Assembly (NCBI GenBank): GCA_965659675.1
Contig: CBFHWY010000005.1
Coordinates: forward strand, 1-64,000
Source of the DNA: CBFHWY01 sp965659675
GTDB taxonomy: Bacteria > Bacteroidota > Bacteroidia > Flavobacteriales_G > Salibacteraceae
DNA: 64,000 bases
Reading direction: 5' to 3'
The notes under the pieces were generated by a model, which ran no database searches, had not been told where the DNA came from, and saw only the letters and a list, made by a program, of their open reading frames with translations. Shown here piece after piece: positions 8,870 through 17,714 of this stretch. Numbering within the stretch: the first letter of the stretch is position 1; each line of letters opens with the position of its first letter. Position numbers and translations under genes: made by a program.

Positions 8870-9445
8870 TTACTCTTTTTTATCGGATTTTTTTGTTGTG
8901 TCTTTTTTAGCTGCAGTTACTTTCTTAGCTGCTGGCTTCTTGGCCGCTGCTTTTTTCGCTGGCGCCTTTTTTTCTGACTTAGCCGCCGCTTTCTTTGGAG
9001 CAGCAGTTTTAGCTTTTGTCGCTGTTTTGGCTTCCGCTTTTTTAGGACTAGCCTTTTTTGTTGCCTTGGGCTTCTCCGCTGCTGCCTCGGCCTTTGGTTC
9101 AGCTTTTTTTGCTGCGGCTTTAGGCTTAGCACCTTTTTCAGTGATCTTTTCGATCTGGATCTGACTTAGATACTGACGGTGTCCGTTCTTTTTCTTGTAT
9201 CCCTTGCGTCTTTTCTTCTTGAATACAATTACTTTCTCTCCTTTTAGATGCTTCAGAACCTTTGCGGAAACTGATGCACCACTTATAACCGGGGCGCCAA
9301 CATTTACTTTTCCGTCATTGTCGATAAGAAGAACTTTGTCGAAATCTACATTCGAACCTTCTTTCTCATCCAAACGATGAACGAATAGCTGCTGGTCTTT
9401 GCGCACTTTAAATTGCTGCCCTGCTATCTCTACAATTGCGTACAT
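8870..9445 (-). CDS. rplU: 50S ribosomal protein bL21 with long Lys/Ala-rich C-terminal tail
   Basis: bL21 binds 23S rRNA domain II during 50S assembly. Residues 1-103 are a full bL21 ('MYAIVEIAGQQFKV' start, 'KRRKGYKKKNGHRQ' rRNA-binding segment near 78-90). The chain then continues to residue 191 as a low-complexity run of AAKK/KKAA/PKA units, like the C-terminal tail of histone H1. Such tails occur on bL21 in some Bacteroidota (general recollection), but this one nearly doubles the protein. The frame is uninterrupted and rpmA follows 3 bp after its stop, so the tail is not an artefact of a missed stop. Confidence 0.96.
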   Translation of the reverse strand: MYAIVEIAGQQFKVRKDQQLFVHRLDEKEGSNVDFDKVLLIDNDGKVNVGAPVISGASVSAKVLKHLKGEKVIVFKKKRRKGYKKKNGHRQYLSQIQIEKITEKGAKPKAAAKKAEPKAEAAAEKPKATKKASPKKAEAKTATKAKTAAPKKAAAKSEKKAPAKKAAAKKPAAKKVTAAKKDTTKKSDKKE

Positions 9446-9483
9446 CTTCGTTTAAATTTATTGAGTTATCCCAAAAAGGGGCG

Positions 9484-9491
9484 CAAATGTA
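9484..9491 (-). promoter_or_regulatory. Putative -7 box of rplU-rpmA promoter
   Basis: TACATTTG on the minus strand matches the Bacteroidota -7 consensus TAnnTTTG exactly, 38 bp before the rplU ATG. No clear TTG -33 element is seen. Confidence 0.5.
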
Positions 9492-9509
9492 AGAATTATT
9501 GTTGAAAAC

Positions 9510-10376
9510 TTAGCCCGAATTAATCATTCGGATCGCAAAGAATATTCCACCAACGGAAAAGAGCTGTATTGAGGTGACGGTTTCTCCGTCTAACAAGCCC
9601 CAGCCAATGGCCACCACTGGGATGAGGTAAGTCACACTTGACGAAAAAACAGCGCTCGACTTTTGAATGAGGTAATTAAAAATAACAACAGCAAGCGCAG
9701 TTCCCACGATGGCAAGTATGCTGATGTATCCCAAATTGATCAGGTTTTCCTGACTGCTGATGGCCTTTTGCCAAAATCCAGTGAAAAGAAGGTGCAATAA
9801 AGGTAATGGGCTTGCAAGTAACAAGGCAATAGCCGCAACGTTGATCGACGATCGCTTTGACAGATACTTATAAATAAGGTTAACACTGGTTGCATAGCAT
9901 GCTGTAGCAAGAATGATCATGAGTGATGGAATGACCGGGGTCTCTGAAATACTTCGCTCACCTCCGAGGATCAGTGCCCCCGCGCCGATCAGACCAATAA
10001 CAACTCCCATCCATTGTCTTCGAATGGTCTTAATATTAAAGAACAACATTCCGAGTGCCACCGTAAAAAGCGGAACCAGGGAGTTCAACATTCCAGCTAG
10101 CGCACTTGGAACATATTGCTGAGCCGTTGCGAAGAGGTATGCGGGTATCATATTACCAATCACCCCAACTGCGGCTACTATGAGCAAGTCTCTTTTCTGA
10201 AAATACCTGAGTGCTCTTAAGCTAAATGGCAAGAGAACGATCCCAGCCATTAAAATCCGATAAGATCCAACTTCTAGATTTGTGAATGACAAAAGCCCCC
10301 TTTTCATCAGAATAAAAGAGCTCCCCCAAACTAATGCGAGGAAGATCAAAACCAGCCATTTTAGTCCTGTACTCAT
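9510..10376 (-). CDS. DMT-family (EamA) transporter
   Basis: Inner-membrane permease of the drug/metabolite transporter superfamily: 288 residues with about ten hydrophobic helices arranged as two EamA repeats. The first starts 'WLVLIFLALVWGSSFILMKRGL', with the typical W-G-S-S-F motif; the second starts around residue 150. The substrate (amino acid, nucleoside or exported metabolite) cannot be told from sequence. It is a single gene, divergent from the ABC ATPase gene at 10432. A -7 box lies only 7 bp before its ATG, suggesting a very short leader. Confidence 0.88.
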   Translation of the reverse strand: MSTGLKWLVLIFLALVWGSSFILMKRGLLSFTNLEVGSYRILMAGIVLLPFSLRALRYFQKRDLLIVAAVGVIGNMIPAYLFATAQQYVPSALAGMLNSLVPLFTVALGMLFFNIKTIRRQWMGVVIGLIGAGALILGGERSISETPVIPSLMIILATACYATSVNLIYKYLSKRSSINVAAIALLLASPLPLLHLLFTGFWQKAISSQENLINLGYISILAIVGTALAVVIFNYLIQKSSAVFSSSVTYLIPVVAIGWGLLDGETVTSIQLFSVGGIFFAIRMINSG

Positions 10377-10383
10377 TTGATCG

Positions 10384-10391
10384 GCAAAACT
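10384..10391 (-). promoter_or_regulatory. Putative -7 box of EamA gene, near-leaderless
   Basis: TAGTTTTG on the minus strand matches TAnnTTTG exactly. Only 7 bp separate it from the ATG at 10376, so the transcript would start within a few bases of the start codon. No clear -33 TTG is seen. Confidence 0.5.
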
Positions 10392-10431
10392 ACTCTAATG
10401 CCATTCATAACATTTTGTTCAGGCTGCTTTT

Positions 10432-11124
10432 ATGAAAGCTATCTTTGAAGGCGTGGAAAGTTTGATCCAGATCAAGGGCATTACAAAGGAGTTTAGGATT
10501 GGAAGCCAGATCATTCGCGCACTTCGCGAAATAGATCTCGAAATCAATAAAGGAGACTATTTAGCCTTAATGGGTGCATCTGGTTCAGGGAAATCGACAC
10601 TGATGAATATTTTGGGTTGTCTGGATACTCCAACTACAGGTTCTTACTTTTTGAGGGGAAATGATGTAAGTAGGATGAATGATGACCAATTGGCAGAGAT
10701 CAGAAACAAAGAGATCGGTTTTGTTTTCCAGACCTTCAACCTTCTACCAAGATACAGCGCACTAGATAATGTAGCCTTGCCTCTGGTTTATGCCGGGGTG
10801 GATAAGGTTACTCGGACTGCCAGAGCCACCGAAGTCCTCCGTCAGGTTGGACTTAGCGACAGAATGGATCACAAACCAAATGAGTTGAGTGGTGGTCAGC
10901 GACAAAGGGTTGCTGTTGCCAGAGCGCTGATCAACGACCCCAGTATTATCCTGGCAGATGAACCAACCGGAAATTTGGACTCCAAAACTTCGGCTGAGAT
11001 CATGGATCTATTTGATCGTTTAGCTAAGGAGGGGAACACTATTGTTCTCGTAACACACGAAGATGATATTGCTGAGCGTGCACAGCGATTGGTTCGAATG
11101 AAGGACGGTGAGATCATGTCATAA
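10432..11124 (+). CDS. ABC transporter ATP-binding protein (LolD/MacB-like)
   Basis: ATPase of the type VII (MacB/LolCDE/FtsE) class: 230 residues with Walker A GASGSGKS, the signature LSGGQRQR and Walker [12 protein letters not shown]. The '[15 protein letters not shown]' stretch after Walker A is typical of this class. It should drive a mechanotransmission FtsX/MacB permease, but no permease gene adjoins it: upstream is the divergent EamA gene and downstream a secreted protein. Family members with orphan ATPase genes exist. An internal TTG at residue 11 would give the commoner 'MIQIKG' start, so the N-terminus is uncertain by ten residues. Confidence 0.88.
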   Translation: MKAIFEGVESLIQIKGITKEFRIGSQIIRALREIDLEINKGDYLALMGASGSGKSTLMNILGCLDTPTTGSYFLRGNDVSRMNDDQLAEIRNKEIGFVFQTFNLLPRYSALDNVALPLVYAGVDKVTRTARATEVLRQVGLSDRMDHKPNELSGGQRQRVAVARALINDPSIILADEPTGNLDSKTSAEIMDLFDRLAKEGNTIVLVTHEDDIAERAQRLVRMKDGEIMS

Positions 11125-11215
11125 ACCTTGAACTTCATTCAATAAATAAGCTCAGATCCTACCAAACCGCCCGCACTTTAGATGCGTCTTATCTAAAAGG
11201 TTAAGCATAATTTAA

Positions 11216-11223
11216 TAATTTTG
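11216..11223 (+). promoter_or_regulatory. Putative -7 box of T9SS cargo gene
   Basis: TAATTTTG fits TAnnTTTG exactly, 39 bp before the ATG at 11263, in the 138-bp gap that holds nothing else of note. The -33 region lacks an obvious TTG. Confidence 0.45.
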
Positions 11224-11262
11224 TGCCTCTTTTGGAATTGAGAAAAGCATAATTTATACAAC

Positions 11263-14200
11263 ATGAAACGGATAATTACATTGTTTTCAGCTATTTACGC
11301 TTTTGCGGCAATGGCTCAGAATCAAGACACTAAATCAACGCGTATCCTTTATTACGAGAATGCGCACGAAGCACAGGTACTCACTGAGCCTGAATATCAA
11401 TCTTTGATAGATCAGTCTAGCCCAATTAAAAAGAAAGCCAAGAATGGTTCTTCTTCTTTCGCGGCAGGTGGTGATACTATTCAGTATTACGACTTTAGTA
11501 GCGCCACGGTGTGGAACGCTCAAACTGGAGCGGCTGGTGGTTCAACTATTGGATGGCAAATTGGAAGCACCAATACGACCTGGTATACAAACATCTCTCC
11601 TTTCACTTCAACTTCGGGAGGAGACTACGCTGTTCTTGATCCCGGGAATCCGAACTCTGCCGGAGTGCAAGGTGTACCCAGATCATTTACGCTCACCTTG
11701 AACACAGCTGTATCTTGCGCTTCGCATCCAGCCGTGTATTTTTCATGGGAGCAAAGCATGGCTAGATTTACTGATACATGCTACGTAGACATCGCTACTT
11801 CCTTGAGTGGTCCATGGACAAATGTTTATGACAACCTTGATCTACCGATCACTTCTGTTCAAAACGGAACAAATGTGAGTGATAATCCTGAGAAGGTTGT
11901 ACTCAACATTTCTAGCTTAGCTGGATCCCAAGCCACTGTCTATGTAAGATTCCGATGGGTATCTCTCAACCAGGGTATTGCTAACGATGGAGTTGGTTAT
12001 GGCTGGTATGTGGATGATGTGCTATTCTTTGAGGCTCCAGAGAATGCGATGGTCATGGAAGAAGCTTTCTTCCGCCCTTATTCGGACACTACTTATTTGC
12101 ATTACAATAAGATGTACACCAAAATGCCAGCACGTCAGGCAAATTCTGCTGACTTTCTGATCGGTGCTAAATATTCGAATGCTGGATCATCTGCTCAAAC
12201 CAACGCTGGATTCAGAGCTGCGATCTCAGGACCTGGAAACTTTACATATAGCAGTACATCAATTTTAACGAATCTCGGATTAAACGCAACGGATTCTGCA
12301 TCACTGATCAATCCATTCTCATTCAATAATGGAACTGGGCTCTACACAGTAGACATACACGGGGTATCAGACTCTAATCTTGCTGATGTTCCTGGTGATA
12401 CTATTCAATACAATATTGAGGTAACTGACTCTACTTATGCTAGAGACTTAGACAATCCGAACCCTAATAGCTCGACTTACTGGACGGGTGGACAATCTGG
12501 CTTCCCAGACAAATGGGAAATGGGTCAACTTTTTGAGATCAACGAACTAGATACAATTGTAGGCGCTCAGATCTATTTGCCATCAAGTAATGCAACAGGT
12601 CCTAACCTGGCTTCTGTACACGTTAATGTGTACAATCAAGGTGGTTACCTAAGAGATGCTGTGTTCTTACCAGCAACGGCACCGATCTTTACTTCTGATA
12701 CTTTCGGTCTAAATGCCAATAATACTGGAAGATGGATCACGGTTCCATTAAATAGAGTTCCAGGCACAGGTGTAGGAGATACGCTTGGAGAAGGGTTCTA
12801 CGTGGTAGCCATTCAAGCTGACCAGTTCTTTGGAGCTGACACCGTTTACTTTGGTATTTCTGATGACGAAGCTTATTACAGCCACAACTTTATCCGAGTT
12901 GATGGTGCAAATACAAATGGCTTCCAACAATGGGGCGCAACAAGCAACTCATTCTTTATAAGAATGCTTACAAAACCATTCCAATGCCCGATCATGCAGG
13001 CAACTCCTGTTGAGGTAACTCAGGCAAACTGTGGTGCTTCTGACGGAGAGGTTAGAATTGATCCAACAAATGGTACTGCACCTTATACATACCAATGGGG
13101 TGCCAATGCAGGAAGTGTAACTACACAAACTGCTGGCAATCTGCCTGCTGGAACTTACTCTGTAACGGTTACTGATGCACAGAATTGTTTCGGTGTATTC
13201 CAGGTTCCATTGAGTAACGTAGGTGCTCCAGCGATCGTTTCTACCAATATTGGTGATGAGGATTGCTTCGGCGATGAGGATGGTTTTATCTCGATCTCTA
13301 CCAGTGGAGGTGCAGGAACACTAACTTATACATGGAAAGATGGTTTGGGTGCTACAATTGCATCTGGAGCAGGTCTTGATTCAATAGGCAGCCTGAAAGC
13401 AGGCGCTTATACAGTTGAGATCCTGGATCAAAGTCCAACGCCTTGTCTACAGTCTCGTAGCTTTACTGTTAGTGGACCTACATCAGGTATTGTTTTGGCA
13501 TCAAGAATTCTTGGCCCGAACAACACTGGAGATCCATTGAACTGTAACGGCGATTCAGATGGTGAGATTCGTCTTGCCTTCTTCGGAGGTTCACAGCCTT
13601 ATAGCTACAGCTGGAGTGACGACCCTATGGCAAATAGCGAGACTAGAACAGGAATGTCTGCTGGAAATTATACCGTTACTGTAACTGACGCAAATGGATG
13701 TGAACTAACTGAAACTGTGAATTTCACAGAGCCAAGACTGCTCGAAGCCTTAGGTGTTCCTTCATCTACATACGGTGTGAAATACAGCACTGATAGAACA
13801 ACTGCTGATATCATCGCTAATGTTCTTGGAGGTACTCAACCTTATAGCTTCACCTGGACTAGCCCAGACGGTAGTGTTGATAACACGGCACAAGCCAGAC
13901 TCAATGGCGTGCAGCTTCAGGGTACTTATAAGATTGATGTTGTGGACGACAGAGGATGTACTGGTTCAGGAACCTTCGTTGTTGGAGAAAGAGTTGGTTT
14001 TGGTGAGAACCTCGCTAACCTGGGAACGATCAACGTATTCCCTAATCCAAACAATGGTACTTTCAGTCTGAAGTTCACAAACGTTGGAAATACAGATTAT
14101 GAAGTTAGCATCAAGAACCTACTTGGTCAAACAGTATTTGCTGAGCAAGTGTCTGTGAAAGGTTCACTGGAAAAGAACTACGACCTAAGTGCTGACGGAA

Positions 14201-14268
14201 AAGGAATCTACTTCATTACGATCTCCAATGGAGCAAATGAAGAAACGCAACGCGTGGTTGTAAAATAA
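11263..14268 (+). CDS. T9SS type A cargo protein with SprB-like repeats
   Basis: A 1001-residue secreted surface protein. The signal peptide (residues 1-18, ending AMAQ) is followed by a beta-rich MAM-like jelly-roll (about 80-260, with 'GYGWYVDDV' near its end), a further unclassified beta region (260-575), and three or four SprB-type repeats. Their markers are 'CGASDGEVRIDP', 'CFGDEDGFISIS' and 'CNGDSDGEIRLAF', each followed by a 'PYTYQW'-like strand. It ends in a type A sorting domain ('VFPNPNNGTFSLKF', 'GIYFITISNG', terminal VVVK). The C-terminal domain should route it through the T9SS to the surface, where PorU-type sortases cut it. It stands alone between a -7 box and a strong terminator. 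Confidence 0.9.
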   Translation: MKRIITLFSAIYAFAAMAQNQDTKSTRILYYENAHEAQVLTEPEYQSLIDQSSPIKKKAKNGSSSFAAGGDTIQYYDFSSATVWNAQTGAAGGSTIGWQIGSTNTTWYTNISPFTSTSGGDYAVLDPGNPNSAGVQGVPRSFTLTLNTAVSCASHPAVYFSWEQSMARFTDTCYVDIATSLSGPWTNVYDNLDLPITSVQNGTNVSDNPEKVVLNISSLAGSQATVYVRFRWVSLNQGIANDGVGYGWYVDDVLFFEAPENAMVMEEAFFRPYSDTTYLHYNKMYTKMPARQANSADFLIGAKYSNAGSSAQTNAGFRAAISGPGNFTYSSTSILTNLGLNATDSASLINPFSFNNGTGLYTVDIHGVSDSNLADVPGDTIQYNIEVTDSTYARDLDNPNPNSSTYWTGGQSGFPDKWEMGQLFEINELDTIVGAQIYLPSSNATGPNLASVHVNVYNQGGYLRDAVFLPATAPIFTSDTFGLNANNTGRWITVPLNRVPGTGVGDTLGEGFYVVAIQADQFFGADTVYFGISDDEAYYSHNFIRVDGANTNGFQQWGATSNSFFIRMLTKPFQCPIMQATPVEVTQANCGASDGEVRIDPTNGTAPYTYQWGANAGSVTTQTAGNLPAGTYSVTVTDAQNCFGVFQVPLSNVGAPAIVSTNIGDEDCFGDEDGFISISTSGGAGTLTYTWKDGLGATIASGAGLDSIGSLKAGAYTVEILDQSPTPCLQSRSFTVSGPTSGIVLASRILGPNNTGDPLNCNGDSDGEIRLAFFGGSQPYSYSWSDDPMANSETRTGMSAGNYTVTVTDANGCELTETVNFTEPRLLEALGVPSSTYGVKYSTDRTTADIIANVLGGTQPYSFTWTSPDGSVDNTAQARLNGVQLQGTYKIDVVDDRGCTGSGTFVVGERVGFGENLANLGTINVFPNPNNGTFSLKFTNVGNTDYEVSIKNLLGQTVFAEQVSVKGSLEKNYDLSADGKGIYFITISNGANEETQRVVVK

Positions 14269-14291
14269 GAATACAGGTTATCCTGTTAAGG

Positions 14292-14321
14292 AAAGGGAAT
14301 CCGAAAGGGTTCCCTTTTTTT
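14292..14321 (+). terminator. Rho-independent terminator after T9SS cargo gene
   Basis: An 11-bp stem (14292-14302 with 14307-14317, one G-U pair) is closed by a GAAA tetraloop and followed by an unbroken T run to 14321. The T run reaches the stop codon of the convergent MlaF-like gene. There is no matching T run on the other strand, so it should act mainly on plus-strand transcripts. Confidence 0.92.
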
Positions 14322-15069
14322 ATTTCTGCTTGAAAGCCCGCATGTAACTGGAGGCGTAAACGAAGTCAACTACTTCTGGATTCTCGGTTTGAACGATCTC
14401 ATCTTTGTTGCCACTCCACCATAACTTTCCCTTGTGAAGAAAGATAATGCTGTCGCCAATTTCCATCACAGAGTTCATATCATGGGTAATGACGATGGTT
14501 GTGATATCCAGCTCCACGGTGATCTCATGAATAAGGTTATCAATGAGAATTGAAGTTTGTGGATCGAGGCCGGAGTTTGGCTCATCGCAAAAAAGATACC
14601 TGGGACTCATCGCAATTGACCTCGCAATGCCCACTCGTTTTTTCATCCCACCACTCAATTCAGAAGGTAGCAGGTTATTGATTCCGGGCATATTCACTCT
14701 ATCAAGACAATAATCAACTCTCTTTTTGGTTTCTCCCGGAGTCATCTTGGCGAACATGGTTATTGGAAACTTGATGTTATCTTCTACGGTCATCGAATCG
14801 AAAAGAGCACTTCCCTGAAAAAGGAATCCGATCTCTTTGCGGATGTTCTTTCGGCTCTTATTATCCATTTTGATGAAGTTTCTTTCATCAAAAAGCACCT
14901 CACCCTCATTTGGTTCATGTAGACCGACGATACATTTACAAAGGGTAGTTTTTCCACTTCCCGAAGCTCCGATGATCAGGTTCGTTTTTCCACGTTCAAA
15001 GACCGATGAAATGTCTTCTAAAACCACATTATCCCCGAAACTCTTCCTTATGTTCTTTACTTCGATCAA
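14320..15069 (-). CDS. Lipid-transport ABC ATPase (MlaF-like)
   Basis: Cytoplasmic ATPase of an MCE/Mla-type phospholipid transporter: 249 residues with Walker A GASGSGKT, the signature LSGGMKKR and Walker B 'LFCDEPNSGLDP'. The SGGMKKR form and 'PNSGLDP' are typical of the MlaF group. It overlaps the permease gene upstream by 4 bp (ATGA). The substrate-binding MCE protein (MlaD-like) usually follows in this operon, but here the operon ends at the convergent terminator, so that subunit must be encoded elsewhere. Direction of lipid transport cannot be inferred. Confidence 0.9.
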   Translation of the reverse strand: MIEVKNIRKSFGDNVVLEDISSVFERGKTNLIIGASGSGKTTLCKCIVGLHEPNEGEVLFDERNFIKMDNKSRKNIRKEIGFLFQGSALFDSMTVEDNIKFPITMFAKMTPGETKKRVDYCLDRVNMPGINNLLPSELSGGMKKRVGIARSIAMSPRYLFCDEPNSGLDPQTSILIDNLIHEITVELDITTIVITHDMNSVMEIGDSIIFLHKGKLWWSGNKDEIVQTENPEVVDFVYASSYMRAFKQK

Positions 15070-15806
15070 ATCAGGAGCAATTGTGTGATAATATAATTCA
15101 CAATGAGAATCATTATGCTACTATAGACCACTGCGCGCGTACTGGCCGCCCCAACCTCAAGGGCTCCTCCAGTGGCATAATACCCATGATAGGATGATAC
15201 CGAAGTAATGATTGCGGCAAAGAACACAGTTTTTAGCAGCGCGTAAAAGACATGAAAGGGCTTAAAATCATAGTTGATTCCATATATATATTCATTGACA
15301 GCAGTAATGCCCGTGATCGCACAGATCACATATCCTGCAAAGATTCCAAGAAACATGCTGATCACGACCAGGAATGGGAATATGAACATAGAAGAAGTGA
15401 TCTTTGGAAGGATCAGGTATCCAGCCGAATTGATTCCCATGATCTCAAGCGCGTCAATCTGTTCGGTCACTCGCATCGTTCCTAATTCTGAGGCGATATT
15501 GGACCCTACTTTTCCAGCGAGGATCAATGCAATGATGGTAGGAGCAAATTCCAAAATAACCGATTGCCGGGTAGTATAGCCTACTGTATAAGCTGGAATC
15601 CATGCGGATTCGATCTGAGCTGCAGTTTGAATCGTGATCACCGCACCCATAAATGCCGAGATTATGGAAATGATCCCTAGGGACCCTATTCCAAGTTTGA
15701 CCATTTCATCAATGATGAGCTTCCAATAGATCTTATGACGCTCGGGTTTTCCGAATACCTTCTTTAGCATCAGAAAATAGCGTCCAATATGATATAAGGT
15801 TCGCAT
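15066..15806 (-). CDS. Lipid-transport ABC permease (MlaE-like)
   Basis: Inner-membrane MlaE/YrbE-type permease, 246 residues, with about five or six hydrophobic helices. Family features: 'GIISIISAFMGAVITIQTA' (first pore helix) and 'LAGKVGSNIASELGTMRVTEQIDALEIMGIN' (coupling region, about residues 120-150). It probably pairs with the ATPase gene that overlaps its 3' end and with an unlinked MCE protein to move phospholipids between the membranes. A TAACTTTG -7 box 7 bp before the ATG suggests a very short leader. Confidence 0.92.
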   Translation of the reverse strand: MRTLYHIGRYFLMLKKVFGKPERHKIYWKLIIDEMVKLGIGSLGIISIISAFMGAVITIQTAAQIESAWIPAYTVGYTTRQSVILEFAPTIIALILAGKVGSNIASELGTMRVTEQIDALEIMGINSAGYLILPKITSSMFIFPFLVVISMFLGIFAGYVICAITGITAVNEYIYGINYDFKPFHVFYALLKTVFFAAIITSVSSYHGYYATGGALEVGAASTRAVVYSSIMILIVNYIITQLLLI

Positions 15807-15813
15807 TAAGGAT

Positions 15814-15821
15814 CAAAGTTA
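15814..15821 (-). promoter_or_regulatory. Putative -7 box of mlaE-mlaF-like operon, near-leaderless
   Basis: TAACTTTG on the minus strand fits TAnnTTTG exactly and ends 7 bp before the MlaE-like ATG at 15806. Confidence 0.5.
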
Positions 15822-15889
15822 CATAAGCCTAATTAGTATCTTCGTTCACTATAATATCAGTTATACACACTGAAACTTCAATATCCGCA

Positions 15890-16045
15890 ATGAATAAAGG
15901 TTCTCTGTTGAGCAAGTTGCTTCTATTGTTACTCGTGATCGGTCTTAGTGCCTGTTCGGTATTAAAAAGGTCTGAACCCTGTCCTTGTCCAGGAGGACAC
16001 GGCTCCCTTGATAAAAACCCAGCTGAACACTCCGAAAGAGCGTGA
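15890..16045 (+). CDS. Tiny lipoprotein (51 residues) with CPCPGGHG motif
   Basis: A short reading frame starting ATG at 15890: a basic N-terminus, a strong hydrophobic leader (SLLSKLLLLLLVIGL) and lipobox LSAC, giving a mature lipopeptide of about 30 residues that holds Cys-Pro-Cys-Pro-Gly-Gly-His-Gly. Two Cys and one His so close suggest metal binding or a disulfide (inference). Its TGA overlaps the GTG start of the SprT-like gene by 4 bp (GTGA), so it is translated ahead of and coupled to that gene, which supports it as real. No family is recognised. Confidence 0.75.
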   Translation: MNKGSLLSKLLLLLLVIGLSACSVLKRSEPCPCPGGHGSLDKNPAEHSERA

Positions 16046-16653
16046 ATTCGAAGCGACAAATACTCTCTAAGTATATGACTTCGGAAGCAGTTGACCTTTT
16101 TCTGGAGTACCAAAAGTCTACCACATTCGATTTCAGGATCACCAAACCCAGAAATAGTAAGCACGGTGATTTTAAATATGAATTAAAGGGAAATAAAGCT
16201 CCAATGATCTCTGTGAATGGCAACTTAAACAAGTACGCCTTTCTTTTCACCTTCTTACATGAATACGCTCATTTACTCACCGTTAGAAATCATGGAAAGC
16301 AAGTTCAGGCTCATGGAAAAGAATGGAAAGAATGTTTCCGGTCACTTTTAAGAGATTCGCTCGAAAAAAATCTTTTTCCAGAAGACATTAGTACTGCCAT
16401 TGTTGCTGAACTGAGCAAACTCAAATCGACCACTATGGGCAATAAGCAAATATTCAAAGCTTTGAGTCGTTATGATGAGGGAGTGGACACTAAGATCTAT
16501 GTGGAAGATCTTACACCTGGAACCAGGTTTCGCCTGGGAGAACGTACTTTTGTGATCGAAAAAAAAAGAAGGAGCCGCTATTTGTGCACTGAAGTGAAAT
16601 CTGGAAAACAGTACCTCGTACAAGGAGTTAGCCCTGTAGAATTAGTCTCATGA
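16042..16653 (+). CDS. SprT-like zinc metalloprotease-fold protein
   Basis: A 203-residue cytosolic protein with a SprT-like N-terminal half: the zinc motif HEYAH (His73, Glu74, His77) and a downstream His91 in 'AHGKEWKE' that matches the third ligand of SprT/Spartan proteins. The C-terminal half (about 140-200) is a small beta-rich segment with 'TRFRLGERTFVIEKKRR', fitting nucleic-acid or adaptor binding. The family is linked to DNA-protein crosslink proteolysis in eukaryotes; the bacterial role is unclear. It starts with GTG inside the stop of the tiny lipoprotein gene and overlaps manC by 4 bp (ATGA). Its pairing with manC recurs in Bacteroidota (general knowledge). Confidence 0.88.
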   Translation: MNSKRQILSKYMTSEAVDLFLEYQKSTTFDFRITKPRNSKHGDFKYELKGNKAPMISVNGNLNKYAFLFTFLHEYAHLLTVRNHGKQVQAHGKEWKECFRSLLRDSLEKNLFPEDISTAIVAELSKLKSTTMGNKQIFKALSRYDEGVDTKIYVEDLTPGTRFRLGERTFVIEKKRRSRYLCTEVKSGKQYLVQGVSPVELVS

Positions 16654-17714
16654 AAAAGGAAAACCTATACCTCATCATCATGGCTGGCGGAATCGGAAGC
16701 CGCTTTTGGCCCATGAGTACCTCTGTCAAACCCAAGCAATTTCAGGATTTTCTGGGGGCCGGTGAGAGCCTGATCCAAATGACATACAAGCGCTATAGGG
16801 ATATTTGTCCAGCAGAAAATATCCTCGTGGTCACAAATCAGGCTTATAAAGCCATCACTCAAGAACAGCTTCCTGAACTTCCAGAGGCAAATATCATAGC
16901 AGAGCCTTTTCGCAGAAACACCGCTCCCTGCATTGCCCTTGCGAGTATTCGGATACAGCATCTCAATAAGGATGCAACTGTGATCGTTAGTCCGGCCGAT
17001 CATCTCATCCTCGATCAAAAGAACTTTGACCATGCGATCAATGAAGCGATCAACACGGCAAACGAGGCTTCGAGTCTGGTCACCATTGGAATCAAACCAA
17101 GTAGACCAGACACTGGATACGGATACATTCATTTTGCGGATGGGCAAAACAGTACAAGAGAGGTGATCTCCTTTACTGAAAAACCTGTAAAGGAAAAAGC
17201 AGAGGCATTTTTGAAGTCAGGAGACTATTATTGGAACTCGGGTATGTTCATTTGGAAGAACACAAGCATCATGAAAGCCTTCGAGCTTTTTCTTCCAAAC
17301 CTACTCCAGACCCTTGAGCCAGCTGCTGATTCGATCATAAATAATGATGATGAGGGTATTGCTCAGGTTTTCGAACATTGTGAGGACATCAGTATCGACT
17401 ACGGAGTGATGGAAAAGTCTGATGATGTCAGGCTTGTTCTTGGTGAATTTAGCTGGACAGATCTGGGGACCTGGGGATCAGTTTATGAGCAGCTCGAAAA
17501 AGACCAAGACAGGAACGCCTCTTTAGGGAAATCTGTGTCGATCTTTGGTGCAAGCGAGGGCAATCTCATCGTAAACGAACAGGAGCAAAAGAAACTTGCT
17601 GTACTTGGGATCAAAGATCTGATCGTGGTCAACACAAAAGATGCCCTTCTCGTGTGCACAAAAGATTCAGAGCAGGGAATTCGTGAGATCGTAAAAAGCC
17701 TTCCTAAGGACTAG
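16650..17714 (+). CDS. manC: Mannose-1-phosphate guanylyltransferase
   Basis: Makes GDP-mannose from GTP and mannose-1-phosphate, feeding GDP-sugar and surface polysaccharide synthesis. It has 354 residues and consists of the nucleotidyltransferase domain without the C-terminal isomerase half of bifunctional ManC/AlgA. The GTP-binding motif '[11 protein letters not shown]' lies at residues 13-23 and the sugar-phosphate motif '[10 protein letters not shown]' near residue 176, with '[10 protein letters not shown]' after it. ATG overlaps the SprT-like stop. Its TAG shares a CTAG palindrome with the stop codon of convergent fumC. Confidence 0.95.
   Translation: MKKENLYLIIMAGGIGSRFWPMSTSVKPKQFQDFLGAGESLIQMTYKRYRDICPAENILVVTNQAYKAITQEQLPELPEANIIAEPFRRNTAPCIALASIRIQHLNKDATVIVSPADHLILDQKNFDHAINEAINTANEASSLVTIGIKPSRPDTGYGYIHFADGQNSTREVISFTEKPVKEKAEAFLKSGDYYWNSGMFIWKNTSIMKAFELFLPNLLQTLEPAADSIINNDDEGIAQVFEHCEDISIDYGVMEKSDDVRLVLGEFSWTDLGTWGSVYEQLEKDQDRNASLGKSVSIFGASEGNLIVNEQEQKKLAVLGIKDLIVVNTKDALLVCTKDSEQGIREIVKSLPKD

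Noticed and set aside
8917..9132. Arg/Gln/Lys-rich 71-residue frame in the rplU tail
   Set aside because: Out-of-frame reading of the Lys/Ala-rich tail; composition follows from the repeated codons.
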